64,000 bases of DNA from Ulvibacter sp. MAR_2010_11 (GTDB lineage: Bacteria > Bacteroidota > Bacteroidia > Flavobacteriales > Flavobacteriaceae). Below, one piece after another: positions 44,034 to 50,594 of the stretch (position 1 is its first letter; every line of letters begins with the position of its first letter). A program made the position numbers and the translations under genes. Where the stretch lies: contig NZ_PHTY01000001.1 in the NCBI RefSeq assembly GCF_002813135.1, positions 367,501-431,500 of the forward strand. Direction: 5' to 3'. The notes beneath the pieces were generated by a model. It searched no databases and had not been told where the DNA came from. It saw only the letters and a program-made list of their open reading frames with translations.

Positions 44034-44046
44034 ACCTGACACTGAT

Positions 44047-44832
44047 ATGAATTTAGACTTAAAAAATAAAAATGCATTAATCTGCGGAAGTACCGCGGGA
44101 ATTGGAAAAGCTTCCGCCATACAATTAGCCGAAATGGGAGCCACCATCACATTGGTTGCAAGAAATGCGGAAAAACTTAAGGAGACTTTGTTGGAATTAC
44201 CGTTCCAGGACGGACAAAAACACAATTATCTGGTAGCCGATTTCAACGATCCGGAATCGCTGCGCGAAAAGGTGACAAAGGCAGCCGAAGGAAAGGTATT
44301 TCATATTTTGCTGAATAACACGGGAGGTCCGAAAGGAGGTTCTATTTTTGAAGCCGATGTCACCGAATTTACCAAAGCTTTTTCACAGCATTTGGTGTGC
44401 AATCAGATCTTGGTGCAGGCTGTTGTTCCGGGAATGAAACAGGATGACTACGGAAGGATTATCAATATTATTTCTACTTCGGTGAAGCAGCCTATTGACG
44501 GTTTGGGGGTGAGCAATACCATTCGCGGTGCCGTTGCCAGCTGGAGCAAAACCCTGGCCAACGAGTTGGGACCTTTTGGAATTACCGTTAACAATGTACT
44601 TCCCGGCTTTACAGCAACCGACCGATTGGACGATATTGTTGCCAATGCGGCCAAAAAAATGAGCAAGACCGAGAAAGAGGCAAGTGCCTTTATGAAAGGT
44701 CTTGTACCGGCCCGTAGATTTGCACAACCCGGTGAAATTGCCAATGCGGTTGCCTTTTTGGCAAGTGAGGCTGCGAGTTACATCAACGGAATAAATCTGC
44801 CCGTAGACGGTGGACGAACTAAAAGTTTGTAA
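44047..44832 (+). CDS. SDR-family oxidoreductase with a non-canonical active site
   Basis: 261-aa Rossmann-fold short-chain dehydrogenase. Cofactor motif CGSTAGIGKAS (about 13-23), LLNNTGGPKGG (NNAG-like) and GRIINIIST are seen, and the C-terminal GEIANAVAFLASEAASYINGINLPVDGG is typical. At the catalytic place, where SDRs have Y-x3-K, this protein has S156-x3-R160 (GVSNTIRGAV). It belongs to an SDR branch with SNxxR that is annotated 3-oxoacyl-ACP reductase-like. In the kynurenine cluster it might reduce or hydrate a muconate-derived intermediate; this is unproven. Confidence 0.9.
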   Translation: MNLDLKNKNALICGSTAGIGKASAIQLAEMGATITLVARNAEKLKETLLELPFQDGQKHNYLVADFNDPESLREKVTKAAEGKVFHILLNNTGGPKGGSIFEADVTEFTKAFSQHLVCNQILVQAVVPGMKQDDYGRIINIISTSVKQPIDGLGVSNTIRGAVASWSKTLANELGPFGITVNNVLPGFTATDRLDDIVANAAKKMSKTEKEASAFMKGLVPARRFAQPGEIANAVAFLASEAASYINGINLPVDGGRTKSL

Positions 44833-44844
44833 CTTTATCCAACA

Positions 44845-44937
44845 GTTTGCGTGAGGGATTGAAGCGGCATCCCCCAACCGAGTTGGGGAATACAGCGAAA
44901 AGCCCGACCCGCCACAGGCGGGGCTCGCCCAAAAAAA
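44845..44937 (+). ncRNA. Structured intergenic element, possible Flavo-1-like RNA or dispersed repeat
   Basis: Begins GTTTGCGTGAGGGATTGAAG and contains two perfect hairpins: CCCCAAC (44872-44878)/GTTGGGG (44882-44888), and CCCGCC (44908-44913)/GGCGGG (44917-44922), linked by TACAGCGAAAAGCCCGA. A run of A follows. From memory, GCGTGAGGGATTGAAGCGGC and ACAGCGAAAAGCCCGAC recur between genes in flavobacteria with variable hairpins, as expected for a conserved RNA such as Flavo-1 of Rfam; identity to that family was not checked. Confidence 0.55.
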
Positions 44938-44982
44938 TAATGAATCAGTTATAAAAAGATACCGGAGCACGACCGGAAGACT

Positions 44983-46065
44983 ATGAAACCTAAACTTCGC
45001 ATCAACGGCCATTCACATTTACTACCTTATCCCGAAGAAATCCCGAGTTTTATGAAGGACAAGGGCATTTTTTGGGTAGACAAGGACCGAAAGTTCATGT
45101 TGCAAAAGGATTGGAGTAGGCCTGTAACCGATTCCAGTTTCTTCTTAGATGAGAAACTGGAGTGGATGGAGCGATTTAAGATAGACCATGCGGTGGTTTT
45201 AAATTTGTCGCAATTATACGGAAACGGTTTGCGGGTGGAAGAAATGAAGCAGGCGTTGCGGTTTCAGAACGATTTCAACGCCAAGGTACAGAAAGAGCAT
45301 CCTTCAAAATTCACCTGCGGTTTTGTGGTACATCCCGGATTTGTGCGTGGCGCTCAGTGGGAAATCGAGCGTTGTGTAGAAGTTTTAGGCTTGCAATTGC
45401 TGTGTCTGCCCACTCATTATATGGACACCATTGGCACCTGGCGCTGTATTTTTGACGAAGAAAACGAACCTATATTCGAACTGGCCGATAAATATAATTT
45501 GGCGGTTGAAATTCATCCCTACGATGGTGAAAAATTTATAAAACTTGAAAATACTTCCTGGCGTTTTCACCTAATCTGGATGTTGGCGCAATGTGCAGAT
45601 GCCTATCATTTTTTAACGCTGAACGGTTATGCCGACAAATACCCGAACATGCGAACCTGTTTTGCACACGGTGGGCAATTGGCGCAGATAAATCTGGGTC
45701 GAAGAATACAGGGATTTGACGGGCGACCCGATCTTTTTGAAGGAAAAACACATCCACGGAAAAGTGTGGGACATAAAAACATCTTTTTCGACACGCTGGT
45801 GCACGATACCGGTTCGTTAGAATTATTAGTGAAAAATCAGGGTGTGAAGCAGGTTTTAATGGGACTTGACGATCCGTATCCTTTGGGAGAAATGGAAAGT
45901 CTACAACAATCTTCCTACCCCGGAAAGATATTGGATTTAGCGATGGAACGTAAAATCTTAAATGAGGAGGAATGTGACGCTATTTGGCATGACAATGTCA
46001 TTCAGTGGTTGTGTGGGGACGATAAAGCGGCCAAGAAAAAACTGGTAGATAGAATTTTAGGCTAA
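44983..46065 (+). CDS. Amidohydrolase, 2-amino-3-carboxymuconate-6-semialdehyde decarboxylase (ACMSD)
   Basis: 360-aa TIM-barrel metal-dependent decarboxylase. Zinc ligands: H10-S-H12 (INGHSHLLPYP), H178 (VEIHPYD) and an Asp in MGLDDPYPLGE (about 296); H229 (CFAHGGQ) is the likely catalytic base. These and the length match ACMSD, which diverts the pathway from quinolinate (NAD) to aminomuconate semialdehyde. Coupled to the O-methyltransferase by a TAATG overlap. This gene and kynU/kmo fix the pathway assignment of the cluster. Confidence 0.93.
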   Translation: MKPKLRINGHSHLLPYPEEIPSFMKDKGIFWVDKDRKFMLQKDWSRPVTDSSFFLDEKLEWMERFKIDHAVVLNLSQLYGNGLRVEEMKQALRFQNDFNAKVQKEHPSKFTCGFVVHPGFVRGAQWEIERCVEVLGLQLLCLPTHYMDTIGTWRCIFDEENEPIFELADKYNLAVEIHPYDGEKFIKLENTSWRFHLIWMLAQCADAYHFLTLNGYADKYPNMRTCFAHGGQLAQINLGRRIQGFDGRPDLFEGKTHPRKSVGHKNIFFDTLVHDTGSLELLVKNQGVKQVLMGLDDPYPLGEMESLQQSSYPGKILDLAMERKILNEEECDAIWHDNVIQWLCGDDKAAKKKLVDRILG

Positions 46066-46706
46066 TGGATTTTCTTCCGAAAAAATTAGACGAATATGTT
46101 GTCGCGCATACACAGCAGGAACCTGAATTGTTGCAGGAACTAAATCGTGAAACCTGGCAAAAAGTACTGCAACCCCGAATGTTGAGTGGGCACTTTCAGG
46201 GACGCGTGTTGAGCATGCTTTCGAAATTAATACATCCTAAAAATATTCTCGAAATAGGCACGTATACCGGCTATTCTGCATTGTGTTTGGCCGAAGGAAT
46301 GCAAGCTTCAGGTGAGTTACATACCATAGATATTAACGAAGAGCTGTACGATTTTCAGCGGAAGTATTTTGACAAATCGCCTTACGGAAAGCAAATTTTT
46401 CAGCATACGGGAGATGCTTTGGAGATTATTCCGAAGCTATCCAAAACCTTCGATTTGGTTTTTATTGATGCCGACAAAAACAATTATCCCAATTATCTGG
46501 AAATTGTCCTTCCGAAGCTATCCAAAGGAGCTGTGATTTTAAGTGACAACGTATTGTGGAGCGGCAAGGTAATTGAAGCTGTTCAAGAAGACGACTTAGA
46601 TACCAAAGCATTGCTTGTATACAACAAATTGCTTAATGATCACCCCTTGTTGGAAACAGTGGTGTTGCCCATTAGAGATGGTTTGACCATATCCCGAGTT
46701 CGCTAA
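46065..46706 (+). CDS. O-methyltransferase (catechol-O-methyltransferase-like)
   Basis: 213-aa class I SAM methyltransferase of the family 3 (COMT/CCoAOMT-like) type: ILEIGTYTGYSALCLAEGM (motif I), DLVFIDADKNNYPNYLEI (metal-binding Asp/Asn) and VILSDNVLWSGKV. These enzymes methylate vicinal hydroxyls of small aromatics with Mg2+. Overlapping the ACMSD stop, it is in the kynurenine operon; 3-hydroxyanthranilate or 3-hydroxykynurenine carry an ortho amino-phenol and are possible substrates, but that is inference. Confidence 0.88.
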   Translation: MDFLPKKLDEYVVAHTQQEPELLQELNRETWQKVLQPRMLSGHFQGRVLSMLSKLIHPKNILEIGTYTGYSALCLAEGMQASGELHTIDINEELYDFQRKYFDKSPYGKQIFQHTGDALEIIPKLSKTFDLVFIDADKNNYPNYLEIVLPKLSKGAVILSDNVLWSGKVIEAVQEDDLDTKALLVYNKLLNDHPLLETVVLPIRDGLTISRVR

Positions 46707-46707
46707 T

Positions 46708-47346
46708 TTACGGTACAAATATTTTGTTTTTAATAGCGTAGATCACCAATCCCGTGCGATTTCTCAGGTTTAGTTTTTCGAACAGCACATTGCGATAACC
46801 TTCGATGGTTTTATAGCTAAGACACATGTCGTCTGCAATTTCCTTATAGGTTTTTTCGGTGCAGGCATGTTTAATAAATTCTATTTCGCGTTCTTTTAAG
46901 GAAGAAACCGAGGTTTCTTTGGGAATTAAGGAATCTACCAATAGTTTGGAAACCGTGTTGGTATGGTAATATCCTTTACTAAGGACTTCCAGCAATGCAT
47001 TTTCCAATTCCGATTTTTTTACATCCTTCATTAAATAGCCCTTTGCCCCTGCCCGAAGCATTTTTAAAATGGTATTATCATCTTCTTCAATGGAAAGTGC
47101 CAGCACTTTTACATCGGGAAAATGTTCCCTAAGGTATTCGGTGGCTTCAATTCCGTTAAGAATGGGCATATTTACGTCCATGAGGACCACATTAGGAATA
47201 TTCTTCGGGATTTTTAGTTTTTCGATTAATTCCTGTCCGTTATTACACAGATACAGCACTTTAAATTGTTCAAAATCTTCAATTAATCCTCCAATGGCTT
47301 GTGAAAGAAGGTTATGATCGTCGACTACTACTACGGAATACTTCAT
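46708..47346 (-). CDS. NarL/LuxR-family response regulator
   Basis: 212 aa: receiver domain (VVVDDHNLLSQ; phosphorylation Asp in VVLMDVNMPI), then a LuxR-type helix-turn-helix (LKEREIEFIKHACTEKTYKE ... CLSYKTIEGYRNVLFEKL). It would be phosphorylated by the kinase encoded 2 nt upstream. Last gene of a four-gene signalling operon; its stop nearly touches that of the convergent methyltransferase. A GGGG/CCCC dyad upstream of the operon could be its operator. Confidence 0.95.
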   Translation of the reverse strand: MKYSVVVVDDHNLLSQAIGGLIEDFEQFKVLYLCNNGQELIEKLKIPKNIPNVVLMDVNMPILNGIEATEYLREHFPDVKVLALSIEEDDNTILKMLRAGAKGYLMKDVKKSELENALLEVLSKGYYHTNTVSKLLVDSLIPKETSVSSLKEREIEFIKHACTEKTYKEIADDMCLSYKTIEGYRNVLFEKLNLRNRTGLVIYAIKNKIFVP

Positions 47347-47348
47347 GA

Positions 47349-48113
47349 TTAATCAATTTTATAGGTGAGGGAAAGTCGGGTACCTTTTCCGAGCTCAGAG
47401 GTAATTTTTACATCGGCTCCTATAAGCTTGGCTCTGTTTTTAATGTTGTTTAAGCCAATACCTCTTTTGGTTGAAATTTGAGAAGTGTCGAAACCAACTC
47501 CATCATCTTGAGCATTTATATATAATATTTTGTTGCTATAAGCAACGTCTACCATAATCTTGGAAGCTTTTGAATGTTTCACTGTATTTGTAAAAAACTC
47601 CTGAAGCATTCTAAAGATAATAATCTCTTTCTTATTATCGATAAAGAAGTAGGTGTCTGTGTATTCTATTGAGGCTTCCAGGTACTTTAAACGATTAAAT
47701 CGTTCTATTTCTTGTTGTAACGCTTCCACCAATGTAAGGTTGCTCAGCGTATTTGGGTTGATGAGTCGGGAGAGGTTGCGTAACTCGTTTAAACTTGTAC
47801 CAATAGTTGCAACGGCTTCTTCAATGGCTTCCGGGCTGCCCTTAGAATTTTGTAATTGTATTTTAGCAAGCGTAAGTAATTGACCAATGTTGTCGTGCAA
47901 TTCCCAACTTACATTCCGTAAGGTATCTTCCTTAATTTCTATTTGTGTTTCAATTATCTCTTCCTGAAATCGTCTTTCCGCTTCCTGTTGCTCCTGGATA
48001 AGTTTATTTTTCCGTTTCTGAAATACCGCAAATAGCACAATCACAGTAAGTGCCAAACCAAGTGCTATTACTGAAAAGATTATTAAAAATGATTGTATTT
48101 CTTTTTCGTCCAT
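47349..48113 (-). CDS. Sensor histidine kinase, HisKA_3 (NarX/DegS) type
   Basis: 254 aa: one N-terminal TM helix (about 9-30), a short coiled coil, the HisKA_3 dimerisation domain with phospho-acceptor in VSWELHDNIGQLLTLAKIQL, and HATPase_c (QEFFTNTVKHSKASKI, QDDGVGF, RGIGLNNI). No sensor domain of its own, so sensing probably comes from the membrane protein whose gene overlaps this one by 31 nt, or from the lipoprotein. Partner regulator is the next gene. Confidence 0.94.
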   Translation of the reverse strand: MDEKEIQSFLIIFSVIALGLALTVIVLFAVFQKRKNKLIQEQQEAERRFQEEIIETQIEIKEDTLRNVSWELHDNIGQLLTLAKIQLQNSKGSPEAIEEAVATIGTSLNELRNLSRLINPNTLSNLTLVEALQQEIERFNRLKYLEASIEYTDTYFFIDNKKEIIIFRMLQEFFTNTVKHSKASKIMVDVAYSNKILYINAQDDGVGFDTSQISTKRGIGLNNIKNRAKLIGADVKITSELGKGTRLSLTYKID

Positions 48114-48724
48114 ATAAATCCGATGGTATAACAGCCGTATAGAATAACATTCAGGCTTATTAATATAAATAGGTAACTTAAATGTTCAATTCCTATATAC
48201 TTCAGCAAATAAATTAGAGGTATCATCCCCATGTAAAAAAGCAACAATCCCGTCGATATCCAGAAGCTAAGTTTATGCTTAACTATTAATACTTCATTAC
48301 TGTTTAACAATTGATGAAAATGAAATAGTGTAAGCACTAATAAAAATGCCGCTCCCGTAAAAAATGTATAGCTATGGTATGCTTTCCAGCTTACAAAAAA
48401 CAAATTAAACAAAGCGACAACAGAAAAAATAATCGTAAAAGCAATAACCGCCTTTTTAAAATTTGAACGTCTTAATATGGTATAATACCAATTAAAATAA
48501 AATAGAAAACTGGTAATAATAAAAGCATTGTATAACCATGCATTATTCATTAAAAATACATCGCCAATGAGGCCCCCTGTTAAGTCTACCAGAAAAGTAT
48601 ACCACATAAAAAACAAGAAATACTTTTCGTAAGAAGCTCTGTATTTTTTAAAATGGATTGTAGCCATTATGGCTGCAAGCAACTCTAATAAGGTTATTAT
48701 ATATAACAGGTACTTTATCTCCAT
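48083..48724 (-). CDS. Multi-TM membrane protein, putative sensor partner
   Basis: 213-aa protein with about seven hydrophobic helices and short loops, no enzyme motif; I do not recognise a named family. Its 3' end overlaps the kinase gene by 31 nt, indicating translational coupling, and the lipoprotein gene ends 2 nt upstream. The predicted arrangement of a polytopic protein next to a sensor-less NarX-type kinase suggests that it senses the signal or anchors the complex. Confidence 0.8.
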   Translation of the reverse strand: MEIKYLLYIITLLELLAAIMATIHFKKYRASYEKYFLFFMWYTFLVDLTGGLIGDVFLMNNAWLYNAFIITSFLFYFNWYYTILRRSNFKKAVIAFTIIFSVVALFNLFFVSWKAYHSYTFFTGAAFLLVLTLFHFHQLLNSNEVLIVKHKLSFWISTGLLLFYMGMIPLIYLLKYIGIEHLSYLFILISLNVILYGCYTIGFIWTKKKYNHF

Positions 48725-48726
48725 GA

Positions 48727-49212
48727 TTACAAATCTGTTGGAGGTTTCCCTCCATGCCCAAAATTAAATGCATCAATTGTTTGGATATTCTCATTTATTG
48801 GAACCATAGGGAAAAAGCCTTGTCTTATTGGGGACGGCTCGACCTGCTTTGTTGGGACAAAGAGCACAGTAGCAAATCCGGGATCGGGGTAATTGCTATT
48901 CTGCGGATATGAGGCAAAATAAACACGGAGTCCCAGCTGTTCAATTCCCTGCTGACGTGCTTCATACTCGACATATTCGATATACTTCTTCAGCGAATCT
49001 AAAGAAAACCAAAACTCTCTGGTATCCTCATATCCAAGAGAGTCATTAATAATAGCAGCTCTGGTAGTTTTAAAATTTTCTTCCAACACATTAGCATCCT
49101 GATAACTAATCACTTGTTGAGGAGGTGGAACCTGTGGATCGCAGGAAAAAACTATTACAATAAAAACAACTAATGCAAAAGGTGCTAAGGGGAATAGGGC
49201 TTTTGATTTCAT
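48727..49212 (-). CDS. Hypothetical lipoprotein of the signalling operon
   Basis: 161 aa: hydrophobic N-terminus with lipobox VFSC (Cys24), a proline-rich start (DPQVPPPQQ) and a globular domain with DTREFWFSLDSLKKYIEYVE and LGLRVYFASYPQNSN. No family recognised. First gene of the operon with the multi-TM protein, kinase and regulator; a periplasmic ligand-binding or sensing role is inference. A TAGTTTTG box on the minus strand lies 70 nt upstream. Confidence 0.78.
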   Translation of the reverse strand: MKSKALFPLAPFALVVFIVIVFSCDPQVPPPQQVISYQDANVLEENFKTTRAAIINDSLGYEDTREFWFSLDSLKKYIEYVEYEARQQGIEQLGLRVYFASYPQNSNYPDPGFATVLFVPTKQVEPSPIRQGFFPMVPINENIQTIDAFNFGHGGKPPTDL

Positions 49213-49282
49213 AATACACTGATTTTATGGTTTATGTAAAATTAGGTATTAAATCTTTATAAAATTAGACCGTACAATTTTC

Positions 49283-49290
49283 CAAAACTA
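49283..49290 (-). promoter_or_regulatory. Candidate -7 box (TAGTTTTG) of the signalling operon
   Basis: Minus-strand exact TAnnTTTG match, leaving a leader of about 70 nt before the lipoprotein start. Confidence 0.45.
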
Positions 49291-49345
49291 TAACTACATC
49301 TTAACTTATTTATTATCAGCCTTTTAACAATTTGACGTCTCGCTA

Positions 49346-49366
49346 AATAGGGGGAAATCCCCTATT
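49346..49366. promoter_or_regulatory. GGGG/CCCC dyad upstream of the signalling operon
   Basis: AATAGGGG and CCCCTATT are perfect inverted arms around GAAAT, 56 nt upstream of the predicted -7 box and part of the 416-bp stretch without a gene (49213-49628). It may be an operator for the LuxR-type regulator of this operon; no proof. Confidence 0.4.
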
Positions 49367-49499
49367 AAATTGGGTTGTTTCACCTCACGGTTTATGATAC
49401 AATCATCCCTAGGAATACCGCATTTTCCTTGAAATGGTTCAGGAATAATAAGGTTACAATTACAGGGTTTTGACACTCAAATTTTTCATAGTTGCGCTG

Positions 49500-49590
49500 T
49501 ATCTTTGAATAGTGTGGAAATCATTAAGAAATAAAGCAAAGCCCTCTTCAAGACGTAAGCAGCTTTGGGGAGGGTTTTGTTACCGCTTTT
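49500..49590 (+). ncRNA. Possible small transcript: TATCTTTG box followed by a hairpin
   Basis: TATCTTTG (49500-49507) matches the -7 consensus but no open frame follows. About 30 nt on, CAAAGCCCTC (49537-49546) and GAGGGTTTTG (49570-49579) form a 10-bp stem with one G-U pair, followed by a T-run at 49588-49593. This could be a small RNA unit of about 75-80 nt; alternatively the hairpin ends the minus-strand tatA-PAP2 transcript, whose stop lies 50 nt away. Confidence 0.3.
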
Positions 49591-49628
49591 TTTCATGTAA
49601 GTAATTACATATCCTAAAGGTTCGGGAA

Positions 49629-50225
49629 TTAATTTTCCGAGCCTTTTTCCATGTCGGTTACCGTACGTCTGAACAGATAGGCAGTTAGGTGGCTATAGAA
49701 CCTATAAAATACAACTGCAAAAGTTGTTCCCACCAGCGCCCCAACAAATAGATCACTGGGGTAATGTACCCCCACATAAATTCGGCTCATAATAAAAATC
49801 AAAGGCCAGAGATACACAAAATAGATCCATTTTGTATGTTTTCGCAACACCAGAACTACAAATGTTGTGATTGAAAAACTTGAAGAAGCGTGACCGGAAA
49901 AGAAACTAAAGGTGGTTGGCTTTTGAAGCGCACGTATCAATTCGGCAAAGGCCTCCACATTATTGGGTCGTAATCTTCCAACCAGTTCTTTGGTGAAATC
50001 GGTGACAAAAAGGGTTACACTAAATGTAAGCAATAGAAAACCAAAAACTATAAATCCTTGTTTCCCACGGCAATAATAAAAAATAAGAAAAACCAGGAAA
50101 GCAAAAAGTGGAATCCAGGATTTTATTTGAGTGACAAAGAGCCAAAATCCATCGTATTGTTCAATTCCTAAACTATTCAGAAAAATAAACAACTCACGAT
50201 CCCATTCTTTAAGGACTTCTAACAT
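49629..50225 (-). CDS. PAP2-family phosphatase
   Basis: 198-aa inner-membrane protein with about five TM helices. The three PAP2 motifs are complete: KELVGRLRPNN (KX6RP-type), FFSGHASSSFS (PSGH-type) and SRIYVGVHYPSD (SRX5HX3D). Likely substrates are lipid phosphates such as undecaprenyl diphosphate or phosphatidylglycerophosphate; not decidable here. It follows tatA directly, in the same operon. Confidence 0.94.
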   Translation of the reverse strand: MLEVLKEWDRELFIFLNSLGIEQYDGFWLFVTQIKSWIPLFAFLVFLIFYYCRGKQGFIVFGFLLLTFSVTLFVTDFTKELVGRLRPNNVEAFAELIRALQKPTTFSFFSGHASSSFSITTFVVLVLRKHTKWIYFVYLWPLIFIMSRIYVGVHYPSDLFVGALVGTTFAVVFYRFYSHLTAYLFRRTVTDMEKGSEN

Positions 50226-50513
50226 TTAGAACTTTCTTTTTACGGGACCTATCGAATCTTCTACATCTTCTTTAACCTTGTCTATTTCGTTTCTAACATC
50301 CTTGGTAATATCTAAATCTATACCTTGCTTTTCGGCACTTTTAGAGATTTCACTTTTTATATCGTTGGTAGCATCTTTAATCTGTCGCATTCCTTTCCCT
50401 AGCCCACGAGCAATTTCAGGAACCTTGTCGGCTCCAAAAACCATAAGCACTACGAAGAGAATAAATGCTATCTCTGCACCGCTTATAAATAGAAAGAAAT
50501 TAGTTGCTATCAT
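50226..50513 (-). CDS. tatA: Sec-independent protein translocase TatA/TatB
   Basis: 95 aa: one N-terminal TM helix (about 8-25), hinge FGADKVPEIARGLGKGMRQI, then an amphipathic helix and a charged tail. This is the TatA/B family; a single TatA-type protein serves as pore subunit with TatC for export of folded proteins. TatC is not in the window. No intergenic base separates it from the PAP2 gene. Confidence 0.93.
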   Translation of the reverse strand: MIATNFFLFISGAEIAFILFVVLMVFGADKVPEIARGLGKGMRQIKDATNDIKSEISKSAEKQGIDLDITKDVRNEIDKVKEDVEDSIGPVKRKF

Positions 50514-50548
50514 ACTGCAAATATAAGGAAGTTTAGAGCCTAAAATAA

Positions 50549-50577
50549 AAAAGCCCCATTAAAGTAACAGGGCTTTT
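50549..50577 (-). terminator. Intrinsic terminator of the M1 peptidase gene
   Basis: AAAAGCCC (50549-50556) and GGGCTTTT (50570-50577) are inverted arms; on the minus strand T6 follows. Confidence 0.85.
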
Positions 50578-50594
50578 CTAAAATTATTGTCAGG

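Noticed and set aside
43601-44077. Minus-strand frame of 158 codons over the aldehyde dehydrogenase end and the TGAGCAG array
   Set aside because: It is antisense to a certain gene, and it stays open only because the complement of TGAG-type repeats contains no stop codon. Its repeated SLLTAHC-like residues are the repeat itself.
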